Assembly: GCA_004144935.1 (NCBI GenBank)
Contig: SDZP01000233.1
Location: forward strand, 1-5,651
DNA: 5,651 nt
Reading direction: 5' to 3'
Source of the DNA: Caulobacteraceae bacterium
Lineage (GTDB): Bacteria; Pseudomonadota; Alphaproteobacteria; Caulobacterales; Caulobacteraceae
Shown: positions 1 to 5,337 of the stretch, in pieces
Layout: the number at the start of each line of letters is the position of its first letter
Numbering within the stretch: position 1 is the first letter of the stretch
The notes under the pieces: model-generated
What the model was told of the DNA's origin: nothing
The model's input: only the letters and a program-made list of their open reading frames with translations
Database searches by the model: none
Program-made: the position numbers and the translations under genes

Positions 1-104
1 AGCTGGGACAGCACCGGTTCGCGGTCGGGGAATACGTCTCGGTCGCCGACGAGGACGGCCGACTGTTGGCCTACAAGGTCACGGACGTGCAGCCGGTCGA
101 GTAG
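1..104 (+). CDS. C-terminal end of an unidentified protein (partial)
   Basis: Reading from base 3, an open frame of 33 codons runs to a TAG at 102-104; its start lies outside the window. The tail contains FAVGEYVSVADEDGRLLAYK and ends VQPVE. It reads as alternating hydrophobic and polar residues, as in a small beta barrel or SH3-like fold, but this is too short to assign a family. It is followed 14 bases later by a perfect GC hairpin and faces the lipoprotein gene convergently. That it is a real gene end is supported by the clean frame, the GC-rich third positions and the hairpin just after the stop. I do not recognise the protein. Confidence 0.5.
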   Translation, partial: LGQHRFAVGEYVSVADEDGRLLAYKVTDVQPVE

Positions 105-118
105 CCGTCAAATCCGAA

Positions 119-142
119 CCTCCCCCCGCGAGCGGGGGGAGG
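119..142. terminator. Perfect GC hairpin between convergent genes
   Basis: Bases 119-128 (CCTCCCCCCG) pair without mismatch to 133-142, leaving a four-base loop CGAG. The hairpin lies between the TAG of the plus-strand gene (104) and the stop of the minus-strand lipoprotein gene (151), where a bidirectional terminator is expected. No T tract follows on either strand, so it is not a textbook intrinsic terminator. It may act as an mRNA 3'-end stabiliser, or be a short intergenic palindrome of the kind often seen in Caulobacter genomes. Confidence 0.5.
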
Positions 143-150
143 ACGCGGGT

Positions 151-1029
151 TCACTCCCCGAACTGCTTCTTCACCAGCGATGTCGCGTCCCGGAACAGGT
201 GCCGGGACTCGCCGTCCCCGTCGGACTTCCGCTTCGACTTGACGATGGCCACGACCAGCGGACCGCGCTTGGGTCCCTGCGCTTCGTACCCCGCCACCGT
301 CCAGGCCGCGCCGGCGTCTTCCGTCGACTTGATGAAGGTACTGCGGTAGCCCTGGCGGCGCTTGCCGCCCAGCGAGAGGCCGCCGTTGTCGATGTCCGGC
401 TTGCCTTCCGAGGTGTCGATCGAGAAGTCGCCATCGTCATCGCCGCGCCAACGCTCGCGCACGATGCGGACCTCGTTTTCCTTGTCGTTGGCGTTGATCT
501 CGATGCCCATCACCCGGACGTGGGCGTTATCGCCGTCGGCGTTGACGCTTAGCCCGGGCATCCGCACATGCGCCTTGTCGACCCCGTCGCCCTCCTCGGT
601 CTCCACCGACAGACCCGGCATCGAGACCTTCTCCTTGGTCGTCGTGACGCTTTTCTTGGGAGCGACCGGGGCGTCCGGCTCACCCGGTTTGGCGGGCGGC
701 GTCGGCGTCTCCGGCGTGGCCGGCGCCTCAGGGAACAGGCCCTTGATCTCGCTTTCGATCGGCTCCAGCGCCTTGGACGGATCGTTGCTCACCGCCACCA
801 GTCGAAGGGTCACTTCCGAGTCCTCGCCGGCGTAGCTGCAGCTCAGCCCGTCGGCGCCCTGGGCGGTCCGCTTGAGGTTGCCTTGCGTCTCGGGGCAGTC
901 GAGGCGGCTCACCACCTTGAGCGCCTCCTGCTCGGCCTTGCGGGCCCGGTACTCGGCGCGGCTCTCGCACGCCCCCAGCGCCAGGAGGATGGCGCCGCAG
1001 CCCACGGCGGTCATCAGCTTGCTTTTCAT
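151..1029 (-). CDS. Predicted lipoprotein with internal MPGLSV repeat
   Basis: The protein has 292 residues if started at the ATG ending at 1029. A GTG at 1038 is in frame, but an AAAGGG (1041-1046) sits only two bases before it, while the ATG has an 11-base spacing, so I prefer the ATG. Residues 1-21 form a short charged N-region, a hydrophobic core and the lipobox LGAC with Cys21 as the lipidation site, so it should be exported and membrane anchored. Residues about 22-85 hold two further cysteines (45 and 64), possibly a disulfide. A Pro/Ala/Glu-rich linker (about 102-124) leads to a valine-rich segment where MPGLSV occurs at 137 and 157, with a degenerate third copy (MGIEIN) at 174, and AHVR at 153 and 169. 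A C-terminal domain ends in KKQFGE. I do not recognise the family. It has its own upstream space after the ATPase terminator and is probably transcribed alone. Confidence 0.75.
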   Translation of the reverse strand: MKSKLMTAVGCGAILLALGACESRAEYRARKAEQEALKVVSRLDCPETQGNLKRTAQGADGLSCSYAGEDSEVTLRLVAVSNDPSKALEPIESEIKGLFPEAPATPETPTPPAKPGEPDAPVAPKKSVTTTKEKVSMPGLSVETEEGDGVDKAHVRMPGLSVNADGDNAHVRVMGIEINANDKENEVRIVRERWRGDDDGDFSIDTSEGKPDIDNGGLSLGGKRRQGYRSTFIKSTEDAGAAWTVAGYEAQGPKRGPLVVAIVKSKRKSDGDGESRHLFRDATSLVKKQFGE

Positions 1030-1130
1030 CGTCGTCACAGCCCTTTGGGTCGTCTCTGGTGGCCTCGCAACGGAGGGTGCAACCCCGCCCGGCGGTTAGC
1101 CAGTGAATTCGCGGTAAGGGGTCAGGCGCA

Positions 1131-1165
1131 ACGAGAAACGCCCCCGGTCGTGGACCGGGGGCGTT
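1131..1165 (-). terminator. Intrinsic terminator of the MoxR ATPase gene
   Basis: Bases 1137-1149 pair perfectly with 1153-1165, a 13-bp mostly GC stem with a three-base loop. Read on the minus strand, the stem is followed directly by TTTCTCGTT (1131-1139, partly inside the stem base), a modest T-rich tail. It starts 24 bases beyond the ATPase stop at 1190, so it should end that transcript and isolate it from the lipoprotein gene. Confidence 0.8.
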
Positions 1166-1189
1166 GTTCAATATCCGCAGGTGCTGGCG

Positions 1190-2059
1190 CTATTGCCCGG
1201 GCCGGGTCGCCCCTTCGCGCCGCGCCAGGAAGGCCAGGCGTTCGAACAGGTGGACGTCCTGTTCGTTCTTGAGCAGGGCGCCGTGCAGTGGCGGGATCAG
1301 CTTGGTGGGATCCTTTTCCTTCAGGATGTCCTCACCGATATCCTCGACCATCAACAGCTTCAGCCAGTCGAGCAGCTCACTGGTCGAGGGCTTCTTCTTC
1401 AGGCCCGGAACCTTGCGCATGTCGTAGAAGATGCGCAGCGCCTCGGCGACCAGCTTCTGCTTGATCCCGGGGTAGTGGACCTCGACGATGGCGTTCATCG
1501 TGTCGGCTTCCGGGAACTTGATGTAGTGGAAGAAACAGCGGCGCAGGAAGGCGTCCGGCAGTTCCTTCTCGTTGTTGGAGGTGATGATCACCACCGGGCG
1601 GACCGCCGCCTTGATGGTCTCGTCGGTCTCGTAGACGTAGAACTCCATCCGATCGAGTTCCTGCAACAGGTCGTTGGGGAACTCGATGTCGGCCTTGTCG
1701 ATCTCGTCGATCAGCAGCACGGGCCGGGCGCCGGTCGACTCAAAGGCCTCCCAGAGCTTGCCCTTCTTGATGTAGTTCTTGACGTCCTTGACCCGCTCGT
1801 CGCCCAGCTGGCTGTCGCGCAGGCGGGTGACGGCGTCGTATTCGTACAGGCCCTGGTGGGCCTTGGTCGTCGACTTGATGTGCCAGGTGATCAGCGGCGC
1901 GCCCAACGCCTTGGCGATCTCCTCGGCCAGCACGGTCTTGCCGGTGCCAGGTTCGCCCTTGATCAGCAGCGGCCTTTGCAGGGCGATGGCGGCATTCACG
2001 GCGACCTTCAGGTCGTCGGTCGCCACATAGTCCTTGGTGCCTTCGAAGCGCGTCGTCAT
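1190..2059 (-). CDS. MoxR-family AAA+ ATPase (CoxD-like)
   Basis: The 289-residue product is a cytoplasmic AAA+ ATPase of the MoxR group, whose members act as chaperones that activate or insert cofactors into partner complexes, often together with a von Willebrand A (VWA) protein. Visible motifs are Walker A GEPGTGKT (35-42), Walker B VLLIDEID (114-121), a sensor-1 region IITSNNEKELPDAF (158-171) and an arginine pair RR (173-174) followed by FFHYIKFP. The run TSNNEKELPDAFLRRC resembles CoxD-like proteins of about the same length. The start is the ATG at 2057-2059, because AAGGGG (2066-2071) has a six-base spacing to it; an ATG at 2065 abuts that ribosome site. The open frame extends further to 2299, but that part is repeat DNA with no coding look. 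No VWA/CoxE gene follows: a strong terminator comes next, then an unrelated lipoprotein, so its partner and substrate cannot be told from context. Confidence 0.93.
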   Translation of the reverse strand: MTTRFEGTKDYVATDDLKVAVNAAIALQRPLLIKGEPGTGKTVLAEEIAKALGAPLITWHIKSTTKAHQGLYEYDAVTRLRDSQLGDERVKDVKNYIKKGKLWEAFESTGARPVLLIDEIDKADIEFPNDLLQELDRMEFYVYETDETIKAAVRPVVIITSNNEKELPDAFLRRCFFHYIKFPEADTMNAIVEVHYPGIKQKLVAEALRIFYDMRKVPGLKKKPSTSELLDWLKLLMVEDIGEDILKEKDPTKLIPPLHGALLKNEQDVHLFERLAFLARREGATRPGQ

Positions 2060-2065
2060 TCGCAT

Positions 2066-2071
2066 CCCCTT
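2066..2071 (-). promoter_or_regulatory. Ribosome binding site deciding the ATPase start
   Basis: AAGGGG on the minus strand lies six bases before the ATG at 2059 and directly against the ATG at 2065. Spacing therefore favours the start at 2059 (MTTRFEG) over the one two codons earlier. Confidence 0.7.
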
Positions 2072-2111
2072 GCGGAGCGAACAGGCGCTCCAAACAAACG
2101 TTTCAATGGTG

Positions 2112-2139
2112 ACACTAGCGTCAGGAACCGCGCTGTGAA
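2112..2139 (-). promoter_or_regulatory. Weak candidate housekeeping promoter of the ATPase gene
   Basis: On the minus strand TTCACAG (2133-2139) is followed after 13 bases by GCTAGTGT (2112-2119). This loosely fits the Caulobacter sigma-73 form (TTGACGS, 10-14 bases, GCTANAWC), with the GCTA core kept but several mismatches. It lies about 53 bases before the start codon. This is a weak pattern match only. Confidence 0.22.
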
Positions 2140-2197
2140 GCGTTTTCGTGATGCCGGGGGAAAAAGCCGCTGGTGACGTCGGGGGAGGAAAGGGGTG

Positions 2198-2365
2198 CAC
2201 CTTCTCCCGCCTGCCGAGAGAAGGTGGCGGCGAAGCCGACGGATGAGGGCGGCGCCGGCTGCCGAAAGTTCGTAACGAAAAGGGCAGCCGGACCCTCACA
2301 GGTCCGTGCTGCCCTCATCCGACCCCCTGCGGGGGTCACCTTCTCCCGACGAGCGGGAGAAGGAC
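2198..2365. repeat. Composite inverted repeat of two REP/RIME-like units
   Basis: The gene-free stretch 2060-2369 is largely this element. The left unit (2198-2253) begins with CACCTTCTC, which pairs with GAGAAGGTG at 2218-2226. It continues with a small hairpin CGGC-GAA-GCCG (2228-2238) and ends GGATGAGGGCGGC (2241-2253). The right unit (2308-2363) is the same layout in reverse: GCTGCCCTCATCC (2308-2320), a hairpin GACCCCC-TGC-GGGGGTC (2321-2337), then a perfect 10-bp stem 2339-2348 with 2354-2363. Between them, CCGGCTGCC (2255-2263) pairs with GGCAGCCGG (2283-2291) around a 19-base loop. The architecture resembles alphaproteobacterial intergenic mosaic elements (RIME/REP class). It carries no coding potential I can support. 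Confidence 0.8.
2339..2363 (-). terminator. Repeat-borne hairpin after the acidic protein gene
   Basis: A perfect 10-bp stem (2339-2348 with 2354-2363, loop ACGAG) begins seven bases beyond the stop codon at 2370-2372. On the minus strand it is positioned to terminate or protect the end of the acidic protein mRNA. No T tract follows, so an mRNA-stabilising role is as likely as termination. It is the outer arm of the larger repeat. Confidence 0.4.
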
Positions 2366-2369
2366 TATT

Positions 2370-2861
2370 CTAGTCGGCGCCGGGGTTGATCGACACCGGG
2401 TCGCTGGCCGGGAAGGTTTCCTTCAACCCCTTGTCGAGCTGACGGTCCACGTGGGGGTCCTTCTCGTCCGGCGCCTTGTCGCCCGGATCGGCGGCGGTCC
2501 CGGTCTTGTCGGAGTCGTCGCCGACCCCGCCGGAGGCTTCGTAATTGCGGCTGCGTTCGTCTTCTGTGGTCACGCGATCCTCATTGGCTGCAAAGCTGCG
2601 GTCTTCCGGCGCGGCGCGAAGGCCCGCGTCGTCACGGTCCTCGCTCAGCTCGCCATCGTCGAATTCGGCGGCGTCGAACTCCGCCTCGTCCCGCTCGGGG
2701 TCGAGATCGTCGATGTCGGCGTCGTCGGCTGCGGCGGTGGCGTCGTAAACGTCGGAGATGTCGTCGAAATTGGCGATGTTGTCGCCGTCTTCGGTCAGGT
2801 TGGTCTCGTCCAGGACCTCAGCGCGATCCTGGGCGTCGGATTCGTTTTCGAAATCGGCCAT
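2370..2861 (-). CDS. Small acidic protein with C-terminal FPASDP motif
   Basis: From the ATG at 2861 the protein has 163 residues, of which 55 are Asp or Glu. It has no signal peptide, membrane span or cysteine, so it should be a soluble, largely disordered cytoplasmic protein. The N-terminal half has the segment NLTEDGDNIANFDDISDVYD (21-40). The end carries LDKGLKETFPASDPVS (142-157), a motif I know from many small uncharacterised alphaproteobacterial proteins; its function is not established to my knowledge. A longer frame begins with TTG at 2909, but that codon overlaps the -10 element of an EcfG-like promoter, so the ATG is preferred although its ribosome site is poor (AAGG two bases away, GGGA ten bases away). 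A stress-related role is inferred only from the promoter. Confidence 0.8.
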   Translation of the reverse strand: MADFENESDAQDRAEVLDETNLTEDGDNIANFDDISDVYDATAAADDADIDDLDPERDEAEFDAAEFDDGELSEDRDDAGLRAAPEDRSFAANEDRVTTEDERSRNYEASGGVGDDSDKTGTAADPGDKAPDEKDPHVDRQLDKGLKETFPASDPVSINPGAD

Positions 2862-2907
2862 GGCCTTGTCATCCCGTTCGACGGCTGGAGCGCCGTCTGT
2901 GGGATTC

Positions 2908-2932
2908 AACCCCCGCGGACGCCTTACGTTCC
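2908..2932 (-). promoter_or_regulatory. EcfG (general stress sigma factor) type promoter
   Basis: On the minus strand GGAAC (2928-2932) is followed by 16 bases and then GGTT (2908-2911). The alphaproteobacterial EcfG/SigT consensus is GGAAC, 16-17 bases, CGTT, so only one core base differs. It lies 47 bases upstream of the ATG of the acidic protein gene and in the correct orientation. If real, transcription starts downstream of the alternative TTG codon, ruling that start out. Confidence 0.5.
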
Positions 2933-2969
2933 GCCCTGGGGCTGCCGGGCGAACCGCCCCGGAAGACTT

Positions 2970-4766
2970 TCAGGACGCCGGAAACGTCGCCTTCAGCTCG
3001 TCGGCCATTCGCGCCATCACCTCGGGCCAATCGGCGTAGGTCGTGGGGGTGAAGACCCGCGCCTGCGGATACCAAGGATAGCGGTCCGTCCCGAGCTGAG
3101 TCCAGCAGGCCTGCGGCGTCACCAGCCACACCGGCGCCCCGCAGGCGCCGGCCAGATTAAGGGTGGCGTTGGAGAAGCCCAGGGTCAGGTCCAGCGCGCA
3201 GCTCAACGCCGCGACGTCGTCCAGGTCCAGCTTCAGGTCGATGCCGGGCGGGACCCAGATGTCGATACCCTGCGCTTCTGCATGCGCCAGTTCGGCCTCG
3301 CAGTCGCCGTACTGCAGGTTGACCAGGCAGATCCCGGGCGTCCTCAGCACCGGCTCCCAGAGGGTGAAGGGCGAGAACCAGCGGTGCCGGGCGCCCTTGG
3401 CGACCATGCTCTTCCACAGCAGCCCGACCTTCGGCCCGGCCGGGGCGCTCTTCAGCACCTCGCGCCAATGGGCGACCCGCGCCGGATCGGCCGCCAGATA
3501 GCCCGGCTCGGACGGATAGGCCGCGATGCCGCTCCGGAAGTCCTGCAGCAGCGAGCCCATCGGCGCCCAGAGGTCGATCTTCGCCAGCTCGGCCTCGTCC
3601 AGGAAGGGCGCCACCCGCACCGTCCGCCCGTCGACGGAGAAGGTGGCATGCGCCCCGACCCTCGCCTTCGGGAAGCTGCGCTCGAACAGGGGAACCAGCC
3701 TCGGCTCCAGCGACAGGGTCAGCCGGCCGTTCGGTCCCAGCGCCTTGAGCACGTCAGGGATCAGGTTGGCGAACAGCACCTCGTCGCCGAGCCCCTGCTC
3801 GCCGAAGATCAGCAGCGACCTGCCGGCCAGGTCGTCGCCCGGCGTCCATTCCGGTCGCTCGACCAGATAGTGGGTGACGTCGCCGAAGGCCGGATCGCGC
3901 CGGGCCTCATAGTCGGCCCAGCCCTGCCCCAGGTCGCCCAGGGTCAGGCGCATGGTCGAGCGGGCCAGCCGCATCATCTGAATCTCGTCGGCCGGCATCG
4001 GGGCGGCCATGGCCGTGTTGCAGTCGGCCAGCGCCCCGTCGGTGTCGGCCAGCGCATGCCGCGCCGTGGCGCGATTGTACTGCGCCTTGGGGAAGTCGGG
4101 CTGCAGCCGCAGCGCCTCGTCGAAGAAGGTCACGCAGCCGGCCGGGTCGCCCTGTTCGGCCAGCACGGTGCCCAGCGTGTTCCACAGCACCGCCGCCTCC
4201 GGATTGGCGATCAGCGCCGGCCGCAGCACCTCCACCGCCTCGTCGTAGCGGCCCTGGTCGCGCACCGCGCAGGCCAGGTTGTTGACCCCTTCGGGATTGC
4301 CGGGATTGGCCGCCACGAAGTGGGCGAACAGCTTCTCGGCCGTGTCCTTCAGCCCCATGCGGTAGGCCAGGCGGCCCATGTCGTTGGCCACCTCGGCATG
4401 GGCCGGGATCAGCATCAGCGCCTTGTCATAGGCCTTCACCGAACTGGCGAAGTCGCCGGCCCGCTCGCGGGCGATGGCCAGCAGGTACCAGGCGAACCCC
4501 GACCGCTCGTCCATCTCCAGCGCCTGGATGGCGAGGCGGCCGCCGGTGTCGAAGTCGTCCTTCTGCAGCGCCGCCACGGCCTGGTCGATGACGCCGCCCA
4601 GGCTGGCCGCCTTCATCTCGGCCATGGCCTCCAGCATGCGGGTGAGGGCGGCGGGCGAACCGGCCTGTCCGGCCATGCCGCCGAACGCCCTGACCTGCGC
4701 CGCCTGGCCGACGATCGGGGTCATTCCCAGCGCGGTCGCGGAAACATCGGATTTGGGGCGCGTCAT
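2970..4766 (-). CDS. flmG: FlmG-like TPR flagellin glycosyltransferase
   Basis: The 598-residue protein has two halves. Residues about 56-250 hold roughly five tetratricopeptide repeats (for example AWYLLAIARERAGDFASSVK at 92-111 and LWNTLGTVLAEQGDPAGCVT at 194-213), a protein-binding scaffold. Residues about 316-598 resemble a GT-B, heptosyltransferase-like glycosyltransferase: glycine-rich FGEQGLGDEVLFA (321-333), VGLLWKS (447-453), VNLQYGD (482-488) and GFSNATLNLAGACGAPVW (530-547). This layout, and the position divergent to flbT-flaF, match Caulobacter FlmG, which binds flagellins through its TPRs and transfers a nonulosonic (pseudaminic-type) sugar. The gene may correspond to older flbA; I am less sure of that name. 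There is no signal peptide, so it should act in the cytoplasm before export. The ATG at 4766 lacks a good ribosome site: the nearest GGAGGG is almost 30 bases upstream. Confidence 0.8.
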   Translation of the reverse strand: MTRPKSDVSATALGMTPIVGQAAQVRAFGGMAGQAGSPAALTRMLEAMAEMKAASLGGVIDQAVAALQKDDFDTGGRLAIQALEMDERSGFAWYLLAIARERAGDFASSVKAYDKALMLIPAHAEVANDMGRLAYRMGLKDTAEKLFAHFVAANPGNPEGVNNLACAVRDQGRYDEAVEVLRPALIANPEAAVLWNTLGTVLAEQGDPAGCVTFFDEALRLQPDFPKAQYNRATARHALADTDGALADCNTAMAAPMPADEIQMMRLARSTMRLTLGDLGQGWADYEARRDPAFGDVTHYLVERPEWTPGDDLAGRSLLIFGEQGLGDEVLFANLIPDVLKALGPNGRLTLSLEPRLVPLFERSFPKARVGAHATFSVDGRTVRVAPFLDEAELAKIDLWAPMGSLLQDFRSGIAAYPSEPGYLAADPARVAHWREVLKSAPAGPKVGLLWKSMVAKGARHRWFSPFTLWEPVLRTPGICLVNLQYGDCEAELAHAEAQGIDIWVPPGIDLKLDLDDVAALSCALDLTLGFSNATLNLAGACGAPVWLVTPQACWTQLGTDRYPWYPQARVFTPTTYADWPEVMARMADELKATFPAS

Positions 4767-4809
4767 GTGGTCACAGTCTTTGTAATCCTGACCCTCCAGA
4801 TCGCCCGGT

Positions 4810-4874
4810 CATGGTTACCCCGCCCTTAAGATCGGCGCTTTGCCGCACCCGCCCGCAAGACCCCGTTAACCATG
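4810..4874. repeat. Inverted repeat CATGGTTAMC in the divergent promoter region
   Basis: CATGGTTACC (4810-4819) and GTTAACCATG (4865-4874) are inverted copies with nine of ten positions matching, 45 bases apart. They flank the middle of the region between flmG and flbT. The left copy overlaps the CtrA-like box. It may be a regulator site pair or chance. Confidence 0.4.
4815..4829. promoter_or_regulatory. CtrA-like binding box (TTAC-N7-TTAA)
   Basis: TTAC (4815-4818), seven bases, then TTAA (4826-4829) differs at one position from the CtrA consensus TTAA-N7-TTAA. The box lies 49 bases before the flmG start and 83 before the flbT start, so it could serve either or both genes. CtrA is the cell-cycle regulator that drives early flagellar genes in Caulobacter, which fits the gene content. 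No sigma-54 flagellar promoter (GG-N10-GC with TTGC) is visible in the same region. Confidence 0.45.
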
Positions 4875-4899
4875 ATCGGCCATTCTGGCGGCTGTATCC

Positions 4900-4906
4900 G
4901 GGGAGG
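4900..4906 (+). promoter_or_regulatory. Strong ribosome binding site of flbT
   Basis: GGGGAGG with a five-base spacing to the GTG at 4912 fixes that codon as the flbT start. It also explains why a GTG is used in preference to other upstream codons. Confidence 0.8.
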
Positions 4907-4911
4907 CTCAC

Positions 4912-5337
4912 GTGCCGCTGAAGCTGTCACTCAAGCCGGGCGAGAAATTCGTCCTCAACGGCGCGGTCGTCCAGAATGGCGACCGGCGCGGCGTTTTGAT
5001 CCTGCAGAACAAGGCGTCCGTGCTTCGCGAGAAGGACATCATGCAGGAAGCCGAGGCGGTCACCCCGGCGCGCCACGTCTATTTCCCGGTGATGATGATG
5101 TATCTCGATGAGCCCGGGGCCGGCCGCTACTACGACGAGTTCGTCCGCCGCCTGACCGAGTTCATGGGGGTCGTGCGCAATCCGACCGTTCTGTCGGAGT
5201 GCGTTAACATCTCCAAGCACATCATGGAGCGGGAATACTACAAGGCGCTCATGCTCTGCCGGAAACTGGTGGAGTACGAGGACGAGAGGTTGGGCAATGG
5301 GTCTGCAGGCGTATCAACAGGCGGCGGCGAGGGCTGA
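4912..5337 (+). CDS. flbT: Flagellin translational regulator FlbT
   Basis: The product of 141 residues starts at a GTG with an excellent ribosome site and matches the usual FlbT size. It opens MPLKLSLKPGEKFVLNGAVV, the beta-rich N-terminal signature of this family, and continues with DIMQEAEA (43-50), the segment RHVYFPVMMMYLD (54-66) and a helical C-terminal half around SECVNISKHIMEREYYKALM. In Caulobacter crescentus FlbT acts after transcription: it binds flagellin mRNA leader sequence and lowers its translation and stability until the hook is complete. It is cytoplasmic and the first gene of the flbT-flaF unit. The last dozen residues (GSAGVSTGGGEG) are low-complexity and encoded within the overlap with flaF, so this tail is probably dictated by the downstream frame and not functionally constrained. 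Confidence 0.96.
   Translation: MPLKLSLKPGEKFVLNGAVVQNGDRRGVLILQNKASVLREKDIMQEAEAVTPARHVYFPVMMMYLDEPGAGRYYDEFVRRLTEFMGVVRNPTVLSECVNISKHIMEREYYKALMLCRKLVEYEDERLGNGSAGVSTGGGEG

Noticed and set aside
1181..2176. 331-codon plus-strand frame antisense to the MoxR gene
   Set aside because: It is a shadow of a strongly conserved ATPase gene, lacks a ribosome site and has low-complexity Leu/Val/Asp composition.
2060..2299. N-terminal extension of the ATPase frame to 2299
   Set aside because: The extra 80 residues are Pro/Arg/Ser-rich and run through the inverted repeat; AAGGGG with six-base spacing points to the ATG at 2059, where MoxR homology begins.
2903..2907. GANTC (CcrM methylation) site beside the EcfG-like -10 element
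   Set aside because: GATTC is present, but GANTC sites also occur several times inside coding regions here, so its position is not informative alone.
4766..4777. Mini-frame GTG-ACC-ACA-TGA overlapping the flmG start codon
   Set aside because: Three codons without a ribosome site; most likely chance.
2451..4829. 792-codon open frame on the plus strand
   Set aside because: It runs antisense to both the acidic protein gene and flmG. Its composition is rich in Arg, Gly, Val and Gln as expected for a shadow frame in GC-rich DNA, and it has no recognisable domain.
4767..4911. Sigma-54 flagellar promoter for flmG or flbT
   Set aside because: I looked for GG-N10-GC with TGGCAC and TTGC elements on both strands; the nearest (TGGCGGCTGTATCC) lacks the -12 element.
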